Below are positions 29,368 through 38,714 of a stretch of 48,593 bases of DNA, in pieces. Made by a program: the position numbers and the translations under genes. The notes below the pieces were generated by a model, which ran no database searches, was not told the DNA's origin, and saw only the letters and a program-made list of their open reading frames with translations. Numbering within the stretch: position 1 is the first letter of the stretch; every line of letters begins with the position of its first letter. The stretch lies in assembly GCA_958417225.1 (NCBI GenBank), contig CATZCM010000010.1, positions 1 through 48,593 of the forward strand. Direction: 5' to 3'. This stretch comes from an uncultured Eubacteriales bacterium. Its GTDB lineage: Bacteria > Bacillota > Clostridia > Oscillospirales > Acutalibacteraceae.

Positions 29368-29491
29368 ATTACTTCATGTTCAAATATTAGTAATTGTTTT
29401 AGCTGTTTTTCTCTCAAATGCTTTAGTTTTCAGGGGAATATGACAAATACATCCCATCAAACTATTCCCAAATTTCCATATAGCAACACCA

Positions 29492-30682
29492 TTAATTAGC
29501 TTTAAAATTGTAAATAGGTTTAAGAATATCTATTATATCAACTGTATCACTTATATTGTCTACGATGTCCTCTAACGACTTATACGCCATTGGAGCTTCG
29601 TCTATTGTTTTCTCAGATACACAAGTTGTAAAAATTCCATTCATTGACTCTTTAAAATCTGATACGTTTAATATTTTCCTAGCTTTAGACCTGCTCATAA
29701 GCCTACCGGCTCCATGAGGTGCTGAATAATTCCAGTCCTCAGAACCTTTACCCCGTCCCAATATGCAACCATCTTTCATATTGATAGGAATAAGTAACAA
29801 TTCGCCTATTTTAGCTGAAATTGCTCCTTTTCTTACAATATTGGTATCATGTTCTATATAGTTGTGGATTGTCTCGAAATAGTTAATTTTTGAAATATTC
29901 ATTTTATCAAGAATAATATCGCATATAGTCCTTCTGTTTAAATTCGCATACTCCTGACATATTCTCATATCATGAAGATATTTATCCCTATATTTACCCT
30001 CTAAATAACATAATTCTTTAGGTATACTTAACTCTTTGGCATTAAATAACTTATCCAACTCCTTAAGCGTTTTCTGTATTTCCTTTTTACGCCCTGTAGC
30101 TTTATATTGAGCGATTATTGACTCTTTTTGTTTAATCAAATCCTCTTTGCCTCGCATAAGTTCGATCGCTAAATTTTGATAATATTCTGCAACCTGTTTA
30201 CCTAAATTTCGGCTTCCTGTATGAATGATTAAATAATAATCTCCATAACTACTTCTATCGATTTCTATAAAATGATTACCCCCACCAAGTGATCCAATCG
30301 CCTTCTCTAATCGTTTTGTACCCTTTAAATCGCGGTAACAATGTAACTCTTTTAATTCATCAAATCGTTTAATACGTCCATCATGTACGTCATATCCACT
30401 AGGTATAAACTCATGGATTACTTTATCAAGCTTCTCTAGATCTAACTTAATATTACCTAGATTTACTGTCATCATACCACAACCGATATCGACTCCAACA
30501 ATATTAGGGATAACCTTATCCCCTAAATCTGCAGTAAACCCAATTACACAACCTTTCCCAGCATGTACGTCTGGCATAATACGAACTTTGCAATCTTTAA
30601 ACGCTGGCTGATCTAACAACGTGTTTATTTGATCTACCGCATCAACCTCCACATTATCAGTAAATATTTTTAAATTGCTCAT
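29492..30682 (-). CDS. rtcB: RNA ligase RtcB
   Basis: RtcB joins RNA 2',3'-cyclic-phosphate or 3'-phosphate ends to 5'-OH ends through a GMP-histidine step and repairs cut tRNAs or rRNA. Metal and nucleotide residues are in place: MPDVHAGKG (36-44), VGVDIGCGM with Cys68, GGGNHFIEID with His137, IIHTGSRN with His154, a HN pair in ETIHNYIEH, and APHGAGRLMSR with the guanylylated His. With 396 residues it belongs to the shorter RtcB group. The site AGGAGGTAAGTAA precedes the ATG. No rtcA or RtcR regulator is adjacent. Confidence 0.95.
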   Translation of the reverse strand: MSNLKIFTDNVEVDAVDQINTLLDQPAFKDCKVRIMPDVHAGKGCVIGFTADLGDKVIPNIVGVDIGCGMMTVNLGNIKLDLEKLDKVIHEFIPSGYDVHDGRIKRFDELKELHCYRDLKGTKRLEKAIGSLGGGNHFIEIDRSSYGDYYLIIHTGSRNLGKQVAEYYQNLAIELMRGKEDLIKQKESIIAQYKATGRKKEIQKTLKELDKLFNAKELSIPKELCYLEGKYRDKYLHDMRICQEYANLNRRTICDIILDKMNISKINYFETIHNYIEHDTNIVRKGAISAKIGELLLIPINMKDGCILGRGKGSEDWNYSAPHGAGRLMSRSKARKILNVSDFKESMNGIFTTCVSEKTIDEAPMAYKSLEDIVDNISDTVDIIDILKPIYNFKAN

Positions 30683-30899
30683 TTACTTACCTCCTAAATA
30701 AATAGTTATAATCCAAATACAATAACATCCGTTATATTTATACTAATTAAGCCCTCACTCGCACTACTTTGTCGCTATAATTGTAGGGCTATTTTGTACA
30801 CGCCATTAACATCAATTACAAAAGTTTTTACTAATACTGTGAAATTCGTGCTTTTTTCGTTTTTGCAATTCTAAATATTATTTTACCAAATTTTTTAAT

Positions 30900-31796
30900 C
30901 TATAAGTACATTAATTTCATCGCCTTCTGATACCACTTCATTGCCTCCTCTTCGTCTTTTTCCACGCCTATGCCATTTTGCAAACACCAACCTAAACCAT
31001 TCATCCCCCTTGCATCATCTGCATTGGCAGCTTTTAGATACCATTCAAATGCTATTTTTTCATTTTTAGCTACTCCTATACCATCTTTAAAACATCTGCC
31101 CAAACTACTCATAGCAACCGCATTGCCTGCATTCGCAGCTTTAAAATACCATTTTACTGCCTCCTCTTTATCCTTGTCCTCTTCACGCCTCTCAAAAAGA
31201 CTACCTAAAATTTCCATTGCAGCTGCATCTCCTAGTTCTGCTGCCTTCTGATACCATTCCATCGCCTTTTTCTTATCCTTTGCTACTCCTTCACCATTTG
31301 CAAAGCACAAACCTAAATTACACATTGCATCTACATTTCCCAATTTTGCTGCTTTATGATATAATTCAACTGCCTTTACTTCATCTTTAGTTACTCCTCT
31401 GCCAACCGCAAAACATGTACCTAAATTAACCATTGCCCCCACATTCCCTAAGCTCATTGCCCTTTTATACCATTCCACAGCTTTTTCTGCATTTCTTTCC
31501 ACTCCTCTACCAGTATCAAAACGTATACCTAAATTATTCATCGCATTTGCATTTCCTAAAGCTGCTGCTCTCTGCAAACACTCAATTTCTCCTCTTTCAC
31601 GTTTTACCATTTCCTCTCCTTGAGTACCTTGCAATACCCTCTTATCTGTTTCTACTTTTAATGCTTTTCTACTAGGTTCTTGAACTTCTAGTGTACTTGA
31701 AGTTTCTTTTCCCTTTCTACCAATTGTTGCCATCGCTGTTCCTGGCAACATTGCCGTTAACATCGCAATTGTTATCAATTTTTTTAATATACTCAT
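30900..31796 (-). CDS. Secreted Sel1-repeat protein
   Basis: Residues 1-23 form a signal peptide ending near AMA. A charged linker (about 24-80) is followed by six Sel1-like repeats of about 36 residues, each with the pattern (A)...GN..AM..LG..F..G.GV..(D/N)..KA..WY.KA. The fourth repeat lacks the usual GxG (SLFERREEDKDKEEAV). Sel1 repeats form helical scaffolds that bind partner proteins; in some pathogens exported Sel1 proteins act on host cells. There is no enzyme domain. Translation starts behind AAGGAGAATTAGA. The region upstream has a 24-base palindrome. The gene is monocistronic as far as I can see. Confidence 0.9.
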   Translation of the reverse strand: MSILKKLITIAMLTAMLPGTAMATIGRKGKETSSTLEVQEPSRKALKVETDKRVLQGTQGEEMVKRERGEIECLQRAAALGNANAMNNLGIRFDTGRGVERNAEKAVEWYKRAMSLGNVGAMVNLGTCFAVGRGVTKDEVKAVELYHKAAKLGNVDAMCNLGLCFANGEGVAKDKKKAMEWYQKAAELGDAAAMEILGSLFERREEDKDKEEAVKWYFKAANAGNAVAMSSLGRCFKDGIGVAKNEKIAFEWYLKAANADDARGMNGLGWCLQNGIGVEKDEEEAMKWYQKAMKLMYL

Positions 31797-31831
31797 TCTA
31801 ATTCTCCTTATATAATAAATATAATAGTTTT

Positions 31832-31855
31832 TATAGTTCTAACTTAGGAACTATA
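31832..31855 (-). promoter_or_regulatory. Palindrome upstream of the Sel1-repeat gene
   Basis: TATAGTTC and GAACTATA are perfect 8-base inverted repeats separated by 8 bases, ending 36 bases before the start codon. The place suits an operator or a 5'-leader hairpin. There is no independent support. Confidence 0.4.
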
Positions 31856-33255
31856 ATTAATTGTTTATATGCTATGGATTTATTTTGTTTTCATTCTATT
31901 TGATGGTTAAAAAAATAATCCAACCATAATTCCTTTGCGGTTTATTAATTCGTTATATGCCTCACAATGTTTTATTTGAAAAGGGATTATAAGTGTAACA
32001 ATTAAGCAAAACCGTATTGCTTTTCACATGAAGTATTCTTATAATTTTTATTTAAATCTATGCAACTAATGATAAACACAATTGCTTTTTTATTAACTTT
32101 GATAGCAAAGCGTTGCTGACGTATTCACTATTTTAAACACTCTTGATAGTTTCCAATAAACTACCCCATAAAATTAAACATATTTCAAAATATTTGAATA
32201 AAAATATGCCTTGAATTCGCAAAATACTACTTTATATAATCTGTTTAAACCTTTACTTGATAATAGCATTATCATTATGTCATAAAATTTCCGCACATCA
32301 ATCCTCACTGTGAAAGTTTGCCATTATATAAAATAAATACAAACAAGGTAGATGTTTTCACAAATGCCTCCATGTTAATGTCTTGTATAAATATTAAGCC
32401 CTACATAAAAACATTATACCATAATGAAAATACATGTTCAGGTCTTAAATCACGCAAGTACGAGACTTTTTATTTCAAGTATGGTTACAATTTCATCCAT
32501 AGCTTTAAAGATTAGCTTCTATAATACTTACATTTTTTGTATATACACTAATTTAAAAATTTTCGTCCACAAAGGTATATTGCAAACATTAATCTCACAA
32601 AATTAACAACGATTTTCAAATGTCATTGCAGCAAAAAAACAGCTGTTTGATTCTGTGATGTTGCAAAAAGTTTTATAATGGATGAAATTGGAACTGAAAG
32701 CAAACATATTTATAGATCATCTAGGTACACTATTATATACTAGTGTAGCATCTATTTTTGCTGAACTTGATAACTTTTCAAGAATTGAATCTTATGTCAA
32801 TCAGAACAATAATCCTTCCATATATCTCCTCAAAGACATTTCCATACTCTTACTACATAAATCTTTCTAAGCAAATTCCCAAACTTTCTGTAGTCATATA
32901 CCTTATCCATTTTAGCAGATAAAATTTTTCAGAATTTTTCATTTCACCTATCAATTTTTAATAATTAGTTTTATATATAAATATTATTAAGCCAAGGGTT
33001 GCCTCATCAATTTGTTTTTCTAAAATCACAATTTAAATCGCTAAATATACTTACATAAATCAGTTATTTTTCACCTCCTATTTCACATCGTAAATCACTA
33101 ACATCAATCTAGCCTTACACACCACCCCTATTATATAATTTAATTGTATTATATCATATCAAAATTGATTTATCAAATTATTTTCAACAAAACTACATAT
33201 ATTGCATTTTTTTCCAAAAATAAACCTAAAATTGCACATTAAAGCACAAAAATAA
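31856..33255. other. Gene-poor stretch of 1.4 kb
   Basis: The stretch between the Sel1-repeat gene and feoB has no reading frame I would call a gene. Short plus-strand frames (32318-32515, 32682-32870) have no ribosome binding site. Around 32622-32870 a frame with one internal stop (VIAAKKQLFDSVMLQ, stop, then MKLELKANIFIDHLG) has a codon pattern that could be a decayed gene. A minus-strand AGGAGGTGA at 33071-33079 has no gene after it. The stretch is probably eroded sequence. Confidence 0.5.
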
Positions 33256-33288
33256 ACTTCCCTTAAAAATGTATACTTTAAGGGAAGT
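33256..33288 (-). terminator. Terminator of feoB
   Basis: A perfect 12-bp stem (ACTTCCCTTAAA / TTTAAGGGAAGT) with a 9-base loop lies 9 bases after the feoB stop, followed on the minus strand by TTTATTTTT. Confidence 0.9.
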
Positions 33289-33296
33289 CAAAAATT

Positions 33297-35639
33297 CTAA
33301 ATAAAAATCCTTGCTATATTTGCAACCACAAAACAAACTACTATACCAATAATTGTTGGAAGCACAAAAGATACAGCAGTCCATTTCCAGCTACCAGTTT
33401 CTTTTTTTATAGTCCAACATGCGGTGCCGCATGGAAAATGCATTAATACAAAAAGCATAAAGCAAATTGCTGTTACCCAAGTCCAACCGTGATTTAACAA
33501 AAGCTGTTGCAATTCATCCAAACTTGACAAACTAAGGATACTTTCTGTATTCATATAACTCATTATTATAATAGGAATAACTATTTCATTTGCAGGAAAT
33601 CCTAATATAAAAGCCATTAATATAACGCCATCGAGTCCGATCAAATTCGCAAAAGGATCCAAAAAATTAGCACAGTGCATAAGTAAGCTAGTATCACCAA
33701 CAAACACATTTGACATAATCCATATAAGCACACCTGACGGAGCTGCTACTACAACTGCTCTACCAAGCACATGAAGTGTTCTATCAAAAATAGATCTTAC
33801 TATCACTTTTCCAACCTGTGGCCTGCGATACGGAGGTAATTCCAAAACAAACGAAGATGGGATTCCTTTCAAAAAAGTTACTGACAGCAATTTTGACACT
33901 GCAAGTGTAATAATTACCCCAAGAACAATTATAGCAGTCAGAAGCAATGCTGATAAAAGAGAAACTGCCCCAGTTGACGCTAATGTTCCCACAAAAAAAA
34001 TTGAAATTATCGTAATAAGAGATGGAAATCGACCATTACATGGCACAAAGTTATTAGTTAATATTGCAATTAATCTTTCTCTCGGAGAATCAATTATCCT
34101 ACATCCCGTAACACCACAAGCATTGCACCCAAATCCCATACACATTGTCAAAGCCTGTTTACCATGGGCCCCAGACCGTTTAAAGTACTTATCCATATTA
34201 AAAGCTATCCTTGGAAGATACCCAGAATCTTCAAGTAAAGTAAACAGTGGAAAAAATATAGCCATAGGAGGAAGCATTACCGAGACAACCCATGCAAGCG
34301 TTCTATACATTCCAGACACCAAAATTCCATCAAGCCATGCTGGGGCATTAATCCACGCAAAAAACTCATGTAATTTATCTTCGATTCCAAAAAGCAAATT
34401 TGATATAAGATCAGATGGGTAATTGGCCCCCACAATAGTAAGCCAAAATATTACACCAAGCAATAGAATCATAACTGGTATACCAGTTGTTTTTGATGTT
34501 AAAAATTTATCTATTTTTCTATCCTTTTCGTAATATTCCTCATCCTCTAATGTAACTGAAACTTTATAAATGTGCTCAGCACGCTTTACAATAGCTGAAA
34601 TAATTTTATCTTGCAAATCTTTTTTACTTATTTGTCCTTCCTCAAGCACACTATGTGCTCTTGACAACATGTTTTTAAAATCGTCATTATCCATTATATT
34701 AAATCCGATATACTCAGTAGCAGATTTTAAGAAAGCGTCATCCAGATCCAAAAATCTCGTTGCTAACCAAAACGTATTCAATTTTTTTAATTTTTCTACT
34801 TCAATTATTTTATCAAACCCAGATGTTAATATATTTGCCGCCTCATGTATTGTTCTATCATATGCAATTTTCTGAAAATACACTTTTTTATTCGTATTTG
34901 TCATTTCTGAAATTTTTTCCTTCAATTTATCAAGTCCTTTACCAGATCTTGCACTAGTTCCCACAACAGGAATCCCTAATTGTAAAGACAATTCATCCAA
35001 ATCAACATTAATTTTCTTTTTTTTAGCTTCATCTAAAAGATTCACACACAATACAACATTGCTTGTAACTTCAAGAACCTGTAAAACTAAATTCAAATTG
35101 CGTTCAAGGCAGGTAGCATCTGCAACCACTACTACACAATCCGATTCACCAAAACAAATAAAATCTCTAGCAACTTCCTCATCAACTGACGTTGCCATCA
35201 AAGAATATGTCCCTGGTAAATCTACCAATGTAAAGTTTTGATTTTTATACGTGTACGTACCCTGAGCATGAGAAACCGTCTTTCCAGGCCAATTTCCAGT
35301 ATGTTGATTCATACCAGTCAGAGCATTAAAAACTGTACTTTTTCCTACATTTGGATTTCCTGCTAAAGCTATAACCTTCCCTGGCATTTCATCTGTAACT
35401 ACACATTCATCTACAAAATCTACTTCAATTTCATTAGCATCTTCACTTCTAAGTGCTATCACACTTCCGCGCACACTATATGCAGTTGGATCACCTGATG
35501 GACTTTCGTACACTGCTTCGATCTCTGTTCCAATTACTAATCCAAGATCCAAAAGTCTGCGCTGCTTAGATTCATCCGTCCGCAAAGATATAACGTATGC
35601 TTTTTCTCCCACTTTCAGTTCACTTAACTTAACACACAT
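33297..35639 (-). CDS. feoB: Ferrous iron transporter, FeoA-FeoB fusion
   Basis: FeoB imports Fe2+ across the cytoplasmic membrane under low-oxygen conditions. Residues 1-75 form a FeoA (SH3-like) domain (LSELKVGEKAYVISL...RRLLDLGLVIG), fused to FeoB. The G domain has G1 GNPNVGKS (94-101), G3 DLPGTYSL, G4-like NLLD and the SARSGKGLDKL region. Then comes the membrane part with two Gate motifs around ACGVTGCR and NFVPCNGRFPSL and the segment HFPCGTACWTIKKETGSWKW near the C-terminus. At 780 residues it is complete. Separate feoA and feoB genes are common, so the fusion replaces a second gene here. Fur boxes were not evident. Confidence 0.95.
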   Translation of the reverse strand: MCVKLSELKVGEKAYVISLRTDESKQRRLLDLGLVIGTEIEAVYESPSGDPTAYSVRGSVIALRSEDANEIEVDFVDECVVTDEMPGKVIALAGNPNVGKSTVFNALTGMNQHTGNWPGKTVSHAQGTYTYKNQNFTLVDLPGTYSLMATSVDEEVARDFICFGESDCVVVVADATCLERNLNLVLQVLEVTSNVVLCVNLLDEAKKKKINVDLDELSLQLGIPVVGTSARSGKGLDKLKEKISEMTNTNKKVYFQKIAYDRTIHEAANILTSGFDKIIEVEKLKKLNTFWLATRFLDLDDAFLKSATEYIGFNIMDNDDFKNMLSRAHSVLEEGQISKKDLQDKIISAIVKRAEHIYKVSVTLEDEEYYEKDRKIDKFLTSKTTGIPVMILLLGVIFWLTIVGANYPSDLISNLLFGIEDKLHEFFAWINAPAWLDGILVSGMYRTLAWVVSVMLPPMAIFFPLFTLLEDSGYLPRIAFNMDKYFKRSGAHGKQALTMCMGFGCNACGVTGCRIIDSPRERLIAILTNNFVPCNGRFPSLITIISIFFVGTLASTGAVSLLSALLLTAIIVLGVIITLAVSKLLSVTFLKGIPSSFVLELPPYRRPQVGKVIVRSIFDRTLHVLGRAVVVAAPSGVLIWIMSNVFVGDTSLLMHCANFLDPFANLIGLDGVILMAFILGFPANEIVIPIIIMSYMNTESILSLSSLDELQQLLLNHGWTWVTAICFMLFVLMHFPCGTACWTIKKETGSWKWTAVSFVLPTIIGIVVCFVVANIARIFI

Positions 35640-35744
35640 TTACATAGACTCCATTCTATATAGCTTCTGTGCTCAGTATATGTCTTTTTTTTGGGAAATG
35701 CTATTTTTACTGAGAAATTTTACTTTAGAGTAAAAAGAATCAAA

Positions 35745-35772
35745 TTGCACAACATAAAATTACAGATATAAA
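35745..35772 (+). promoter_or_regulatory. Probable promoter of the peptide gene at 35806
   Basis: TTGCAC (35745-35750) and TATAAA (35767-35772) are 16 bases apart, 33 bases before the start codon. The -10 lies inside a small inverted repeat (ACAGA...TCTGT). Confidence 0.5.
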
Positions 35773-35805
35773 TGTCTGTGTAGCAAAAAAAAGGAGGAAA
35801 ACTTA

Positions 35806-36042
35806 ATGCAAGATAAAAAAGACAAAAAAGGTAAAAAAGAACTTAATCCTGAAGACATTGATCAAGTATCGGGTGGCGCAATAAACGAAAGAGTTGAAAG
35901 AGGCGGACTTTTTAATCTTAAAAAGTATAGAAAGTTCGATGTAACTCGAGACGATACTGGAGAAATCATTAAGACATATGATAATTTAAACCAAGCATAT
36001 GATCTTGATCGATACATGAATCCCGATAAAAAACGCCATTAA
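35806..36042 (+). CDS. Double-glycine-leader small protein (copy 2)
   Basis: A 78-residue protein translated from AAAAGGAGGAAAACTTA. The leader is very lysine-rich (MQDKKDKKGKK) and ends ELNPEDIDQVSGG (12-24), an excellent double-glycine site. The core has 54 residues and no Cys: LKKYRKFDVTRDDTGEIIKT followed by a helix-like NLNQAYDLDRYM. The KFDVT..DTGE pattern is like a small beta hairpin. DIDQVSGG is identical to the leader end of the protein at 47753, and its DNA is nearly so. It is a single gene with promoter and terminator between feoB and pcrA. No processing or export gene is nearby. Confidence 0.75.
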   Translation: MQDKKDKKGKKELNPEDIDQVSGGAINERVERGGLFNLKKYRKFDVTRDDTGEIIKTYDNLNQAYDLDRYMNPDKKRH

Positions 36043-36135
36043 AAATAATCAAATCTTTTTATAATACCTCTTTTACACCAAACAAATAAAAATAACCACA
36101 TCAACAAAAGAAACGATTATAATACAAAAAAATCC

Positions 36136-36176
36136 ACTGGTCTGTTAACTAAACATAAAACAGGCCAGTTTTTTTA
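36136..36176 (+). terminator. Terminator of the peptide gene at 35806
   Basis: An 11-bp stem (ACTGGTCTGTT / AACAGGCCAGT, one G-U pair) is followed by T7. It isolates the peptide gene from pcrA. Confidence 0.9.
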
Positions 36177-36281
36177 TTTTTCCTAGATAAATATATGAAA
36201 ATCGCGCAAAATAAATTTTTCACTTTCATATTAATTAGGTTCTGCTTTGCTTATCCCTGGAACAAATCTATATTTTGTGGT

Positions 36282-36310
36282 TTGATCTTTTTTTCAAAAT
36301 GTGTTATACT
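36282..36310 (+). promoter_or_regulatory. Probable promoter of pcrA
   Basis: TTGATC (36282-36287), 17 bases, TATACT (36305-36310), about 90 bases before the pcrA start codon. Confidence 0.6.
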
Positions 36311-36397
36311 AGATATAGTAAATATGGTTTGTACATTACGTGTCGTGAAATGTTTTTAAGTAGTTCCAAACACATGAAAGAGAGGAATCAAAGAATA

Positions 36398-38653
36398 ATG
36401 CAAAACGATAATTTACTAAAAGAAAATTTCGAAAAAATGAACCCAGAGCAACAAAAAGCAATAAAGTGTACAGAAGGTCCTTTACTCATACTAGCAGGCG
36501 CTGGTAGTGGCAAAACGACTGTCTTAGTGAACAGAATAGCAAATATAATCCATTCCGGCCTTGCCCGACCATACGAAATTTTGGCAATAACGTTTACAAA
36601 TAAGGCAGCCAATGAACTTAAATCCCGCATTACTAATTTGTTATCCGACAGTGCTAACGACATATGGGCTTCCACATTTCACTCCACTTGCGCAAGAATA
36701 CTTAGGATATATGCCGACAGATTAGGATTTTCGAAACACTTCTCTATCTATGATACCGACGACTCCAAGCGCCTTATAAAAGAAATCCAGCGTGTTTTTG
36801 AAATAGACGACAAAATACTTTCTCATAAATCTATCATGAAAGAAATATCTCGAGCTAAAGATAATATGATTTCAGTCAACGAATACATCAAAAACGCAAA
36901 AAATGATAGTCGATTATGTGAGATTGCTAAAGTATATGAAACTTACCAAAATAGATTAAAAGACGCAGATGCTATGGATTTTGACGATATCATATACAAC
37001 ACTGTACTACTTTTAAATTCAAATCAAGATATACTTGAACATTATCAAAATCAATTTAAATATGTACTTGTAGATGAGTATCAGGATACCAACTTTACTC
37101 AATACGAATTTATTCGGCTGTTATCTCTCAAACATCATAATCTTTGCGTAGTAGGCGATGACGACCAAAGCATATATAAATTTCGTGGTGCCACAATAGA
37201 TAATATCCTAAATTTCGAGAAAACTTTCGCAAACACAAAAATAATCAAACTAGAACAAAATTATCGTTCTACTCAAATAATACTTGACGCTGCTAATGCA
37301 ATGATAAAAAATAATAATGAGCGTAAAGGAAAAAATTTGTGGACAGAAAATAAAAACGGAGAAAAAATCTCAGTTCATACCGCCGTAAACGAACAGGATG
37401 AAGCCGAGTACATTGCTCAACAAATACTTGATTTCGTATCAAACGGTAAAAAATTCTCCGATTTTGCAGTTCTCTATCGAATGAACTCCCAATCAAATAC
37501 TATAGAACGCATATTTGCTAAATCTGGCATACCATACAAAGTGATTGGTGGAATGCGATTTTACGATCGTAAGGAAATAAAAGACATACTTTCTTACATG
37601 AGTGTTATTGCAAATCACTCTGATGATACAAGATTGCGTAGAATTATAAATTACCCAAAAAGATCTATTGGAAGCAAAACTTTAGCCATAGCTTCAGAAA
37701 TTGCTTCACAACAACAAGTCTCCGTATTTAAAGTGTTAGAAACTGCTTACCTATACCCGGAATTAAATAGATCAATTATTAAAACTGGCGCATTTGTTGA
37801 TTTAATCCATTCATTAACTGATTTCGCAAAAAATCCAAATCACTCACTTCATGAGATTTATGAAACAATTATTCAGGAAACTAAAATTATCGATGAAATA
37901 AAAAAAGAAAAAGACGATAGCGAAAACAGAATACAAAATATAAATGAACTCGCAAGCAACATATTGCAATATGAAAAGGAAAACCCTGATAATGCAACTT
38001 TATCTGGATTTCTAGAGGAAGTATCGTTATTAACTGATCTTGATTCAAAGGATGACGAAACCGACCGCGCTGTCTTAATGACGATGCACTCTGCCAAAGG
38101 CCTAGAATTTCCAGTTGTGTTTTTACCTGGATTTGAAGATGGAATATTCCCGGGTATTCAAACTATCTATAATTCAGAAAATATGGAAGAAGAACGTAGA
38201 CTTGCCTATGTCGGAATAACGCGCGCTAAAGAAAAACTTTACATCATTAAAGCACGAACGAGAATGTTGTTCGGAAGCACGTCCCGCAATAAACCATCTC
38301 GTTTTCTGCAAGAAATCCCAGTGGATTTAACTTTGGAAACCGAATCTACTGGACACATAATAAAAAAAGAATCATCCGCACAGAAACGTGAACGCGAAGC
38401 TAAATTTCAAGCTATGGTTTACGCTAAAAATTTCTACCATAAGAAAACTAAAGAAACTCAAAAAAATATCACAGAAAAATTTTCAAGTGGTGAAAGTGTT
38501 GCACACAAAGTATTTGGGAATGGCATCATTGTTTCATGTACTCCAGTAGGAAATGATAATTTACTCGAAATTAGATTCGATAAAGCCGGAACAAAGAAAA
38601 TACTTTCAAATTACGCTAAATTAAAAAAAATCTCATCAATATCGATTAACTAA
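36398..38653 (+). CDS. pcrA: ATP-dependent DNA helicase PcrA/UvrD
   Basis: A superfamily 1A 3'-5' helicase for nucleotide excision repair, mismatch repair and clearing of RecA or stalled complexes. Motifs in order: Q-motif (MNPEQQKAI), Walker A GAGSGKTT (34-41), TFTNKAANEL, DEYQDTN (motif II), VVGDDDQSIYKFRGA (III), EQNYRST (IV), MTMHSAKGLEFP (V) and VGITRAKEKLYI (VI). The C-terminal Tudor-like tail (HKVFGNGIIVSCTP...LEIRFDKAG) marks it as PcrA, which contacts RNA polymerase. At 751 residues it is full length. I chose ATG 36398, behind AGAGGAATCAAAGAATA; the frame is open upstream but lacks conservation there. Confidence 0.96.
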   Translation: MQNDNLLKENFEKMNPEQQKAIKCTEGPLLILAGAGSGKTTVLVNRIANIIHSGLARPYEILAITFTNKAANELKSRITNLLSDSANDIWASTFHSTCARILRIYADRLGFSKHFSIYDTDDSKRLIKEIQRVFEIDDKILSHKSIMKEISRAKDNMISVNEYIKNAKNDSRLCEIAKVYETYQNRLKDADAMDFDDIIYNTVLLLNSNQDILEHYQNQFKYVLVDEYQDTNFTQYEFIRLLSLKHHNLCVVGDDDQSIYKFRGATIDNILNFEKTFANTKIIKLEQNYRSTQIILDAANAMIKNNNERKGKNLWTENKNGEKISVHTAVNEQDEAEYIAQQILDFVSNGKKFSDFAVLYRMNSQSNTIERIFAKSGIPYKVIGGMRFYDRKEIKDILSYMSVIANHSDDTRLRRIINYPKRSIGSKTLAIASEIASQQQVSVFKVLETAYLYPELNRSIIKTGAFVDLIHSLTDFAKNPNHSLHEIYETIIQETKIIDEIKKEKDDSENRIQNINELASNILQYEKENPDNATLSGFLEEVSLLTDLDSKDDETDRAVLMTMHSAKGLEFPVVFLPGFEDGIFPGIQTIYNSENMEEERRLAYVGITRAKEKLYIIKARTRMLFGSTSRNKPSRFLQEIPVDLTLETESTGHIIKKESSAQKREREAKFQAMVYAKNFYHKKTKETQKNITEKFSSGESVAHKVFGNGIIVSCTPVGNDNLLEIRFDKAGTKKILSNYAKLKKISSISIN

Positions 38654-38670
38654 AAATATATACGCATAAT

Positions 38671-38714
38671 CACATCCTTTGAACAAATAATAAATTCAAA
38701 AGGATGTGATTTTT
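38671..38714 (+). terminator. pcrA terminator overlapping the spoVAC ribosome binding site
   Basis: CACATCCTTTGAA (38671-38683) pairs with TTCAAAAGGATGTG (38695-38708, one bulged A), then ATTTTTTT follows. The 3' arm holds AAGGATGTGA, which matches the full anti-Shine-Dalgarno complement AAGGAGGTGA in 9 of 10 bases and serves the TTG start of spoVAC at 38715. In read-through RNA from pcrA the site would be buried in the hairpin. Confidence 0.75.

Noticed and set aside
32318..32870. Short plus-strand frames of 60-65 codons in the gene-poor zone
   Set aside because: No ribosome binding sites, no recognisable motifs, and composition like the surrounding non-coding DNA.
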